Part shown: piece by piece, positions 1 through 6,478 of the stretch
How positions within the stretch are numbered: the stretch's first letter is position 1
Layout: the number at the start of each line of letters is the position of its first letter
DNA from: an uncultured Bacteroidales bacterium
Lineage (GTDB): Bacteria > Bacteroidota > Bacteroidia > Bacteroidales > Muribaculaceae
Length of the DNA stretch: 8,861 bases
NCBI GenBank assembly: GCA_958418815.1
Contig: CATZGB010000065.1
Location: forward strand, 1 to 8,861
Direction: 5' to 3'
The notes under the pieces: generated by a model
The model's input: the letters and a program-made list of their open reading frames with translations, nothing else
Told to the model about the DNA's origin: nothing
The model's database searches: none
Position numbers and translations under genes: made by a program

Positions 1-2
1 CT

Positions 3-98
3 AATGCCGACTTGAAAATCTATAATCAAGTCGGCTTTTTTCGGACGGATACCCTCGAACAGGTGGATGGCAAATGGTACTTTGACCAATTCAAATAA
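3..98 (+). CDS. Possible C-terminal end of an upstream gene (partial)
   Basis: A frame open from the window edge gives 31 residues and then a TAA stop at 96-98. The peptide reads like a real protein end, with mixed charged and aromatic residues and a closing segment VDGKWYFDQFK that resembles a beta-hairpin. I do not recognise the family. The case is weak: 32 codons without a stop is not rare by chance, and a textbook terminator-like hairpin (6-41) lies inside the frame. The rival reading is that an upstream gene stops at the TAA at 2-4 and everything from 6 onward is non-coding. Sequence to the left of the window would decide between them. Confidence 0.42.
   Translation, partial: NADLKIYNQVGFFRTDTLEQVDGKWYFDQFK
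6..41 (+). terminator. Intrinsic terminator-like hairpin
   Basis: GCCGACTTGA (6-15) pairs perfectly with TCAAGTCGGC (26-35) around a 10-nt loop and is followed at once by six T (36-41). This is the standard shape of a factor-independent terminator on the + strand. A TAA lies just upstream at 2-4 and could end the preceding gene. If the overlapping reading frame 3-98 is real, the hairpin lies inside coding sequence. Confidence 0.6.
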
Positions 99-123
99 TT
101 AACCACCAGTAATTAACCACCAG
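96..123. repeat. Perfect 14-bp tandem duplication
   Basis: TAATTAACCACCAG occurs twice without a gap or mismatch, at 96-109 and 110-123. The first copy begins with the TAA that would end the frame 3-98, and the second ends three bases before the ATG at 127. It looks like a recent slippage duplication in the leader of the small ORF. No function is evident. Confidence 0.9.
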
Positions 124-126
124 ATC

Positions 127-423
127 ATGAGACTGAACATTCTTGACAAGATAGATTGCGCGGTTTTCAAGCGTTGCATCCTGGCAATTCTTGTGATGGT
201 ATTCGCCATCACAACTTCTGATGCCCAAGGATTTTTCGACGGCAAGAAGTTGGACAGCCCCGTTCCTCACATCTGCGCCTATGACAATGACACATGGCGT
301 CTTGAGGGGATTGAACGTGCAAAATCATACACATTGCTTAGAATGCGGTATCTATGTGCTGCTTTAGGATGTAATCTATCCAATAGTAATCTTTATACAA
401 TAGTGGGGGTGAGGTTTCCTTAA
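127..423 (+). CDS. Small putative secreted protein, unrecognised, possibly a gene remnant
   Basis: This 98-residue ORF begins at ATG 127. Its N-terminus looks like an export signal: Lys/Arg near residues 8-16, a hydrophobic core at about 18-28 (ILAILVMVFAI) and a likely signal peptidase I site after SDAQ (residues 31-34), a common ending in Bacteroidetes. The mature part would be only about 64 residues. Residues 35-65 look protein-like (GFFDGKKLDSP), but the last 30 residues come from noticeably more AT-rich DNA, so the 3' part may be a frameshifted or truncated relic of a longer secreted protein. There is no clear Shine-Dalgarno, which is normal for this phylum. I do not recognise a family. 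Signal peptide and position support expression; short length and the ending argue against an intact gene. Confidence 0.4.
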   Translation: MRLNILDKIDCAVFKRCILAILVMVFAITTSDAQGFFDGKKLDSPVPHICAYDNDTWRLEGIERAKSYTLLRMRYLCAALGCNLSNSNLYTIVGVRFP

Positions 424-508
424 CCGGACTGATTCGGAATAAGAGGGGCGGGGAAGTGTTAAATAAAGTTAGATTCGGGGGTTGATTTTGGGCTGTGAAG
501 CTGATTTT

Positions 509-539
509 TTGCACTGTGAGTTATTTTTTACGACCTTTG
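509..539 (+). promoter_or_regulatory. Candidate Bacteroidetes-type promoter of feoAB
   Basis: TTG at 509-511 fits the -33 element. GACCTTTG at 532-539, 20 bases further on, fits the TAnnTTTG -7 element except for its first base. A transcript would start near 546, giving a leader of about 25 nt before the ATG at 572. The rest of the 424-571 gap is T-rich and shows no other feature I can support; I did not find a convincing Fur-type operator. Confidence 0.5.
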
Positions 540-571
540 CAGCGCATTTATAAGAATATTTCCGAGACAAG

Positions 572-2971
572 ATGAGATTATCAGATCTGAAAACCGGCGA
601 ATCCGCTGTCATTGTGAAAATCCTTGGTCACGGGGCTTTCCGGAAGAGGGTGATGGAGATGGGCTTTGTGAAAGGCCGTAAGATTACCGCGTTGCTGGCG
701 GCCCCGCTGCGAGATCCGGTCAAATACCGGCTTATGAATTATGAGGTCTCTTTGCGTCGTACAGAGGCGTCGCTCATAGAGGTGATGCCCATAAATGTGG
801 CTTCCGGGAAAGAGGATGGCAGGCCAGACAAGGATGCGGCCGGTCATTTGGCGTTCGCGTCTGACCACACCATGGTTGATGACGGGGCTCTCGACGAGCA
901 TAGCCATGGGGAGTTTGTGGGACGCCGCCACACCATCAATGTGGCCTTGATCGGAAATCCCAACTGTGGCAAGACATCGCTGTTCAACATCGCGTCAGGG
1001 GCCAAGGAGCATGTCGGCAATTATTCCGGTGTGACCGTAGACTCGAAGACCGGCACGTTCAGACATGGCGGCTACACTTTCAACATTGTTGACCTGCCGG
1101 GAACCTATTCCCTGTCGGCCTACTCCCCTGAGGAGAGATACGTCAGGACATACCTCAAAGACCATAATCCCGATGTGATAGTCAATGTGGTCGATGCCTC
1201 CAACCTCGAGCGCAACCTCTATCTCACCACCGAGCTCATCGATATGGACCACTCGATGGTGATCGCTTTGAACATGTATGATGAACTGCGGCGGTCAGGC
1301 GCGGTACTCGATTTCGAGGCGTTGGGAAATATGATAGGTGTCCCCGTGGTACCCACTGTCAGCCGTACCGGTGAAGGTGTCGACAAGCTTTTTGACACCA
1401 TCATACAGGTTTATGAAGGGAAGAACCAGGTTGTGCGCCATGTGCATGTCAAGCTCAGCCAGGACCTCGAGAAGGCTCTGTCTGAAATCAAGGACGCCCT
1501 GAAACAAGACAAGACAATCAACCAGCAATTCTGCGCGCGCTATCTCGGCATAAAGCTGCTGGAGCGTGATGCCGAGATTGAGGAACTCGTCAGGGAGTCA
1601 AAGAGTGCCGACGAGCTGCTTGACCTGCGCGACCGCCAGCTTGAGTATCTTGAGCGCCATAATCCCGGAGAGGACATATCGTCGCTGATTGCCGATGACA
1701 AATACGGCTTCATCTCAGGCGCCCTCGCCGAGACCATGAAGCAGCCCCAGGAGCAGGCGGTCTCGACGACCCATATCCTCGACGCGTTTGTCACAAGCCG
1801 ATTGTTCGGGTTCCCGCTTTTCCTGTGCGTGATGGCCTTCATCTTCTGGTTCACATTCTTTGTGGGAGCTTATCCTGCCGACTGGATTCAGGAGGGTGTC
1901 GACTGGCTGGCAGCGCTTGTGAAGGAAAAGATGGCCCCCGGCCCGTTGAAAGACCTCCTGGCCAACGGCGTGATTGGCGGCGTGGGTGGCGTGATTGTCT
2001 TTCTGCCAAATATCATGATTCTCTTTTTCTTCATCTCGTTCATGGAGGACTCGGGATACATGGCCAGGGCGGCTTTCATCATGGACAAGCTGATGCACAA
2101 GATCGGCCTGCACGGCAAGTCGTTCATCCCTCTCGTGATGGGCTTCGGCTGCAATGTGCCTGCCGTCATGGCCTGCCGCGCCATCGAGAGCCGTTCGTCA
2201 AAGATAATCACGGTGCTGATAACCCCGTTCATGTCATGCTCGGCGCGCCTGCCGGTGTATGTGCTTCTCATCGGGACATTTTTCAGTGCCCATGCCGCGC
2301 TTGTGTTTCTCGGGATGTATGTCCTCGGGGTGGTGGTGGCCATGGCTACTGCCCGCATGCTGCGCCGTTTCTTCTTCAAAGTCGACGAGACACCCTTTGT
2401 CATGGAGCTGCCTCCATATCGTGTGCCGACAATGAAGACATCCCTTCGCCATATGTGGTGGAAAGGGAAGCAATACCTCCAGAAGATGGGTGGTATCATC
2501 CTTGTGGCCTCAGTCATAGTCTGGGCCTTGGACTATTTCCCTCTTGGGAATGCTGATGATCCCGGCCAGGATTCATATCTTGAAAGTGTCGGCAAAACCG
2601 TGCAGCCCGTAATGGAGCCGCTTGGTTGCTCCTGGCAAGGGACAGTGGCCATGGTTGCCGGAGTGCCGGCAAAGGAAATCGTGGTCTCTACCCTCGGGGT
2701 GCTTTACACCGGCTCTGATGAGGCCACGGAGCAGGCTCTGTCGGCACGTCTGACAGCGCCTAATCCGGCTACCGGGCTACCTGATTTCACCCCGGCTGCG
2801 GCACTGGCGTTCATGATTTTCACGTTGCTTTACTGCCCCTGCCTGGCCACGGTGGTGGCCATTGTCAAGGAGACAGGCCATTGGGGGTATGGCGCTTTCA
2901 CGGTTCTGTACAACACAGCCGTGGCGTGGCTGCTGGCATTTGCCGCCTATCGCGTCGCGCTGTTGTTCTGA
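572..2971 (+). CDS. feoB: Fused FeoA-FeoB ferrous iron transport protein
   Basis: Inner-membrane GTP-gated Fe(II) importer, 799 residues, with FeoA fused to the N-terminus of FeoB, an arrangement known in Bacteroidetes. Residues 1-76 form the FeoA SH3-like domain, and 77-119 are a polar linker. The G domain follows: P-loop GNPNCGKTS at 128-136, DLPG (G3) at 174-177, NMYD (G4, with Met in place of the classical Lys as usual for FeoB) at 234-237 and SRTGEG (G5) at 264-269. Residues of about 295-400 are the helical regulatory domain. The membrane part starts at about 410 and carries the gate motif GFGCNVPA at 524-531 (Cys527) and YCPCLAT at 754-760 (Cys755, Cys757), both near-standard for FeoB permeation. 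All key motifs are present, so the protein should be functional. The start at 572 gives a canonical FeoA beginning (MRLSDLKTGE). No feoC lies nearby. The gene appears monocistronic, between its own promoter and a strong terminator. Confidence 0.97.
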   Translation: MRLSDLKTGESAVIVKILGHGAFRKRVMEMGFVKGRKITALLAAPLRDPVKYRLMNYEVSLRRTEASLIEVMPINVASGKEDGRPDKDAAGHLAFASDHTMVDDGALDEHSHGEFVGRRHTINVALIGNPNCGKTSLFNIASGAKEHVGNYSGVTVDSKTGTFRHGGYTFNIVDLPGTYSLSAYSPEERYVRTYLKDHNPDVIVNVVDASNLERNLYLTTELIDMDHSMVIALNMYDELRRSGAVLDFEALGNMIGVPVVPTVSRTGEGVDKLFDTIIQVYEGKNQVVRHVHVKLSQDLEKALSEIKDALKQDKTINQQFCARYLGIKLLERDAEIEELVRESKSADELLDLRDRQLEYLERHNPGEDISSLIADDKYGFISGALAETMKQPQEQAVSTTHILDAFVTSRLFGFPLFLCVMAFIFWFTFFVGAYPADWIQEGVDWLAALVKEKMAPGPLKDLLANGVIGGVGGVIVFLPNIMILFFFISFMEDSGYMARAAFIMDKLMHKIGLHGKSFIPLVMGFGCNVPAVMACRAIESRSSKIITVLITPFMSCSARLPVYVLLIGTFFSAHAALVFLGMYVLGVVVAMATARMLRRFFFKVDETPFVMELPPYRVPTMKTSLRHMWWKGKQYLQKMGGIILVASVIVWALDYFPLGNADDPGQDSYLESVGKTVQPVMEPLGCSWQGTVAMVAGVPAKEIVVSTLGVLYTGSDEATEQALSARLTAPNPATGLPDFTPAAALAFMIFTLLYCPCLATVVAIVKETGHWGYGAFTVLYNTAVAWLLAFAAYRVALLF

Positions 2972-2992
2972 CAAGCTTCCATTATTCACGAT

Positions 2993-3060
2993 AAAGACAG
3001 TTCTCCCTGTCGGTTGTCGCAGCCTCATCTGTGTCATTCCGGCAGGGAGAGCTGTCTTTT
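2993..3060 (+). terminator. Long hairpin terminator after feoAB
   Basis: The arm 2993-3013 pairs with 3039-3059 over 21 bp with only two G-T wobbles (3001/3051 and 3010/3042), around a 25-nt loop. The 3' arm ends in TTTT (3057-3060), then GTT. It begins 21 nt after the feoAB stop and should end that transcript. The rest of the gap to 3189 shows no promoter that I can defend, although frc needs one there or reads through. Confidence 0.8.
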
Positions 3061-3189
3061 GTTGATGATTTTTCTGAACCAAAAGGTCAGGGGTGATGTT
3101 ATAAAAGCAGATTTAAGACAATCAGAAGGCTGCCCGCCCGGCATACGACTGAAAGTAAACAACACCAGATTCAAGAACCCCTGAAAACT

Positions 3190-4479
3190 ATGAATACAGC
3201 TCCTCTACAAGGCATAAAGGTGATAGATTTCACCAGTGTGCAGTCCGGTCCCTCATGTACCCAGCTTCTCGCATGGCTCGGGGCCGAAGTAATCAAAATC
3301 GAACGTCCAGGCACAGGCGACGCGACCCGCGACGAGTTGCAGTTTGACCCGGATTGTCCCAGCTACTATTTCCTGCAGCTTAACTCCGACAAGAAGTCGC
3401 TCGCCCTTGACGCGGCCACTCCCGACGGTAAGGCGATTCTGACCAAGCTCCTTGAGACAGCCGATGTCTTCATCGAGAACCTGCATCCTGGAGCCATGGA
3501 CAAGCTCGGGTTCAGTTGGGAGAATGTCCACAAAATCAATCCCCGCTGTGTCTACGCCACCATAAAGGGTTTCCCCCTTTCCTCTCGTTACAAAGATCTC
3601 AAGGCATACGAGCCTGTGGCACAGGTTACCGCAGGCGCCGCCTCCACCACCGGCTGGTGGGAGGGGCCAGACAATATCCCCACCCAGTCTGGCGCGGCCC
3701 TCGGCGACTCCAACACCGGTATGCACTGCGCGATTGGCATCCTGGCAGCATTGCTGCAGCGCCAGCACACAGGCGAAGGTAGCTTCGTCTACCAGTCGAT
3801 GCACAATGCTTGCCTCAACCTCTGCCGAATCAAGACCCGCGACCAGCTGACTCTCGACCGCATTGGCTACCTGACCCAGTTCCCGCAGTACCCCGACCAG
3901 AAGTTCGGCGACTTTGTCCCGCGCAGCGGCAACCAGGAGGGTTCTGGCGTGTTGGGATGGACTTACAAGTGCAAAGGCTGGGAGACCGACCCCAACGCTT
4001 ATGCCTACATCATCCTGCAGCGTGGAGCCAAGGATTTCGAGCTGGCCTGCAAGGCTCTCGGGTTTGAAGACTGGCTGACCAATCCTGATTTCAACACCGC
4101 CGATGCCCGCGACCGTCACAAACAGGAGATTTACAAGCGTGTAGGTGAGTGGGCGATTGACAAGACCAAATATGAGGTCACCGAAATCCTGTCGAAGGCC
4201 GGTGTGCCTGTGGCTCCCGTCCTCAACACCAAGGAGATAATGACCGATGAAACCCTCTATGACGGCAACACCCTTGTCAAAATCAACCAGGGTGGCAAAA
4301 TCGGTGAGTTTGTCACCGTGGGTGTCCCCTTCACTCTGTCAAACTTCCAACCCACCTATGGCCCGTGCCCGACACTTGGCGGCAACACGACCGAAGTGTT
4401 GAAGGCATACGGATATTCTGACGATGAAATCGCGGCATTCGCCAAGAACGGCACAACCGCGCCTTTGGCCAAGTCGTGA
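3190..4479 (+). CDS. frc: Formyl-CoA:oxalate CoA-transferase (class III CoA-transferase)
   Basis: Cytosolic enzyme that transfers CoA from formyl-CoA to oxalate, giving oxalyl-CoA and formate. At 429 residues it matches the Oxalobacter formigenes enzyme (428) and aligns almost without gaps to what I recall of Oxalobacter FRC and E. coli YfdW. The N-terminal CoA-transferase III signature is VIDFTSVQSGPSC (11-23), with Gln18 equivalent to Gln17. The catalytic Asp is Asp173 in GAALGDSNTGMH (168-179), equivalent to Asp169. KCKGWETDPNAY at 260-271 is a family hallmark. Two active-site positions differ: Glu49 stands where Oxalobacter has Trp48 (YfdW has Gln), and the glycine loop GGGGQP is EGSGVL here (250-255). 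Oxalate activity is strongly supported by oxc next door, but the altered loop could change kinetics or the CoA donor. The start is fixed by the family-typical first residues (MNTAPLQGIKVIDF). Confidence 0.93.
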   Translation: MNTAPLQGIKVIDFTSVQSGPSCTQLLAWLGAEVIKIERPGTGDATRDELQFDPDCPSYYFLQLNSDKKSLALDAATPDGKAILTKLLETADVFIENLHPGAMDKLGFSWENVHKINPRCVYATIKGFPLSSRYKDLKAYEPVAQVTAGAASTTGWWEGPDNIPTQSGAALGDSNTGMHCAIGILAALLQRQHTGEGSFVYQSMHNACLNLCRIKTRDQLTLDRIGYLTQFPQYPDQKFGDFVPRSGNQEGSGVLGWTYKCKGWETDPNAYAYIILQRGAKDFELACKALGFEDWLTNPDFNTADARDRHKQEIYKRVGEWAIDKTKYEVTEILSKAGVPVAPVLNTKEIMTDETLYDGNTLVKINQGGKIGEFVTVGVPFTLSNFQPTYGPCPTLGGNTTEVLKAYGYSDDEIAAFAKNGTTAPLAKS

Positions 4480-4494
4480 CATCCGACGAAGACT

Positions 4495-4510
4495 TGCGAC
4501 ATATGTCGCA
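4495..4510. promoter_or_regulatory. 16-bp perfect palindrome after frc, candidate operator
   Basis: TGCGACATATGTCGCA is a perfect inverted repeat with no spacer, 15 bases after the frc stop and 166 bases before the oxc start. Its size and symmetry suit a dimeric regulator binding upstream of oxc and the AEC gene. There is no T-run after it, so it is not an intrinsic terminator by itself. The regulator is unknown and no regulatory gene lies in the window. Confidence 0.4.
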
Positions 4511-4519
4511 GTGACATAG

Positions 4520-4636
4520 AGTTGTTAAGTTTTTAGGTTTAGGTTGTTTCGTTTTCGGCACCTGCACCACGGCCGGCCCCCCTGTCGACCGTCGTCAGTG
4601 GCTGGTCTCGGGCAGGCGCTTGAAAACTTAACAACT
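4520..4636. repeat. 117-nt inverted-repeat element between frc and oxc
   Basis: AGTTGTTAAGTTTT (4520-4533) is the exact reverse complement of 4623-4636. Complementarity continues inside: 4558-4565 pairs with 4612-4619 (one mismatch), and GGCCGGCC (4571-4578) pairs with GGCTGGTC (4600-4607) with two G-T wobbles, leaving an apical loop at 4579-4599. The 5' side carries an unpaired 24-nt insert with two TTTAGG copies (4532-4543). The outer arms are AT-rich and the core is very GC-rich, unlike the flanking genes. TAG lies on both sides (4517-4519 and 4637-4639), which could be a 3-bp target duplication or chance. It could be a non-autonomous mobile or REP-like element, or a structured leader RNA of oxc. 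It encodes no plausible protein. Confidence 0.65.
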
Positions 4637-4676
4637 TAGTTTTTACACAACATCCAGAATTTCAAAACCTACCTAT

Positions 4677-6440
4677 ATGTCAGACACAAACTCAACAATG
4701 TCAGCCTCCACAGCCAAAGGTTGTGGCTGCGGTAAGACAGCTCCCAAATTCCCCGAACAGGTCACCGGCATGTATGTACTTGCCCGCGCCCTTCAGAAAG
4801 TCGGCATCGACACAATGTACGGACTCGTAGGCATACCGGTCACAGAGGTCGCATATATCGCCCAGGGCCAGGGAATCCGCTTTGTCGGGTTCCGCCATGA
4901 ACAGCAGGCAGGTATGGCCGCCCAGACCCATGGCTACCTTACCGGCAAGCCCGGAGTCTTGTTGACGGTGTCGTCGCTCGGGTTCCTTAACGGATTGACG
5001 GCTACTGCCAACGCCACGGTCAACTGCTATCCTATGATTCAGATTTCTGGTTCTTCCGTGCGCGAACCAATCGACCTTGACCAAGGCACATACGAGGGGC
5101 TTGACCAGCTCAATATGGCCAAGCCGCTTGTCAAGGCGGCCTACCGTGTCAACAAAGCCGAGGACATCCCTGTCGGAGTTGTCAGGGCTTACCGCGCGGC
5201 GGTCTCCGGACGGCCTGGCGGCGTGTATCTCGACATCACGACTCCGGCCCTCGGCCAGGTGCTTGACCATGATGTCGCCGAGGCGTTGTTGCAGACACCT
5301 GTTGACCCATGTCCCGATATGATTCCCTCTCCCGAATCAGTGGAGCGCGCCGTGTCATTGCTCGCCTCAGCCAAGAAGCCCGCATTCCTCTTCGGCAAGG
5401 GGGCCGCGTATGCCCGTGTTGAGGATTTGCTGAAGGAGCTGGTGGAGACCACCGGCATACCATATTACCCGATGTCGATGGCCAAGGGTATTCTGCCCGA
5501 CAACCATCCGTTGAGCGCGCTTGCCTGCCGCTCACAGATAATGGAGGAGGCCGATGTCGTGGTTCTCGTGGGCGCGCGCCTCAACTGGCTGCTCAGCCGT
5601 GGCCAGGGGAAATGGAATCCCGCCGGAAAGTTCATACAGCTTGACATAGACCCGCAGGAAATAGATTGCAACCGCCATATCGATGCTCCTGTCATCGGCG
5701 ACCTCCGCAGTTCTCTCCAGGCGATTCTATCCAGGCTCAAAGGGGTGTCGCTGTCAATGGATTCTTCGTGGGTGCCCGGTCTGCAGGCTCTCACCAAGGA
5801 GAAAAACGCGAAGTTTGCCGAGAGGCTTGCCGCAAAGACTGTGCCGATGACCCATTGGAGCGCGTTGAGCGCGGCCAAACCGGTGATTGAGGCCAACCCG
5901 GATGTGATTCTTGTCAATGAGGGGGCAAACACCCTTGACGATACGCGCGACACGATAGACATGGCTCTCCCGCGCCATCGCGTCGATTGCGCCACCTGGG
6001 CCATCATGGGCATGGGCATGGGATCGGCAATCGGAGCCGCAGTGGCCACCGGCAAATCGGTGGTGGCCATCGAGGGTGACTCGGCATTTGGTTTCTCGGG
6101 TATGGACTTCTCCACCATATGCCGTTTCAAGCTGCCTGTCACGGTCTGTGTCTTCAACAATGGCGGCATCTACAACGGCATAGGCAAACCGCTCGACAAC
6201 ACGTCGGACCCGGCCCCGACCACACTTGATGTCAACGCGCGCTATGACAAGCTTGGGGAGGCATTCGGCGCAAAGACCTATTATGTCACCACCCCCGACG
6301 AGTTCTCCGAGGCGTTGAAAGAGGCCATCGCTTCAAAAGCTCCCGCCTTGATTGACGTGCAGCTGGCTGCCGACTCCGGCAAGGAGAGCGGCCACATAGG
6401 TTACCTCAATCCGGCCCCATTGATTGACATAACCGTATAA
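4677..6440 (+). CDS. oxc: Oxalyl-CoA decarboxylase (thiamine diphosphate-dependent)
   Basis: Cytosolic ThDP/Mg enzyme converting oxalyl-CoA to formyl-CoA and CO2 with uptake of a proton, the energy-yielding step of oxalate catabolism. The 587-residue protein has the three-domain ThDP fold. The Pyr domain has the catalytic Glu75 in GFRHEQQAG (71-79), equivalent to Glu56 of Oxalobacter OXC. A central domain of about 210-370 contains GKGAAYA (240-246) and GARLNWL (299-305), as in OXC. The PP domain has the cofactor motif EGDSAFGFSGM at 466-476, closing with NN at 494-495. VNEGAN (413-418) and DPAP (511-514) lie in OXC-typical positions. The N-terminus is about 19 residues longer than the Oxalobacter enzyme and includes a KGCGCGK cluster (14-20). 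Met8 (position 4698) is an alternative start that would keep this cluster. It is probably cotranscribed with the AEC gene 38 nt downstream; its link to frc across 197 nt is less certain. Confidence 0.95.
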   Translation: MSDTNSTMSASTAKGCGCGKTAPKFPEQVTGMYVLARALQKVGIDTMYGLVGIPVTEVAYIAQGQGIRFVGFRHEQQAGMAAQTHGYLTGKPGVLLTVSSLGFLNGLTATANATVNCYPMIQISGSSVREPIDLDQGTYEGLDQLNMAKPLVKAAYRVNKAEDIPVGVVRAYRAAVSGRPGGVYLDITTPALGQVLDHDVAEALLQTPVDPCPDMIPSPESVERAVSLLASAKKPAFLFGKGAAYARVEDLLKELVETTGIPYYPMSMAKGILPDNHPLSALACRSQIMEEADVVVLVGARLNWLLSRGQGKWNPAGKFIQLDIDPQEIDCNRHIDAPVIGDLRSSLQAILSRLKGVSLSMDSSWVPGLQALTKEKNAKFAERLAAKTVPMTHWSALSAAKPVIEANPDVILVNEGANTLDDTRDTIDMALPRHRVDCATWAIMGMGMGSAIGAAVATGKSVVAIEGDSAFGFSGMDFSTICRFKLPVTVCVFNNGGIYNGIGKPLDNTSDPAPTTLDVNARYDKLGEAFGAKTYYVTTPDEFSEALKEAIASKAPALIDVQLAADSGKESGHIGYLNPAPLIDITV

Positions 6441-6478
6441 TTCCCCCCTGACTTATAACCTTTCACGTTTCAAGGAAT

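Noticed and set aside
424..508. Fur operator upstream of feoAB
   Set aside because: No sufficiently symmetric Fur-box-like sequence was found, although iron regulation would be expected.
1825..2556. 243-residue + strand ORF inside feoAB
   Set aside because: It is an out-of-frame shadow of the FeoB membrane domain, rich in Arg, His, Cys and Pro, with no family features.
2862..3065. 67-residue ORF across the feoAB end and terminator
   Set aside because: It reads through the terminator hairpin and is out of frame with FeoB; no plausible product.
3061..3189. Promoter for frc
   Set aside because: TATAAAA at about 3101-3107 and nearby T-runs do not form a -33/-7 pair at acceptable spacing.
3253..4119. 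288-residue antisense ORF opposite frc
   Set aside because: frc is unambiguous and the antisense frame is a by-product of its GC-rich codons; its sequence shows no domain pattern.
4532..4543. Two TTTAGG units as a telomere-like or CRISPR-like repeat
   Set aside because: Only two copies of six bases; no array and no regular spacers.
4331..4570. Antisense ORF spanning the end of frc and the gap
   Set aside because: It starts in the non-coding inverted-repeat element and runs into frc; there is no signal of real coding.
4480..4676. TPP riboswitch ahead of the thiamine-dependent oxc
   Set aside because: The conserved thi-box core is not visible, and Oxc is a user of the cofactor rather than a synthesis gene.
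5465..6169. 234-residue antisense ORF opposite oxc
   Set aside because: It overlaps the conserved ThDP domain of oxc entirely and has shadow-like composition.
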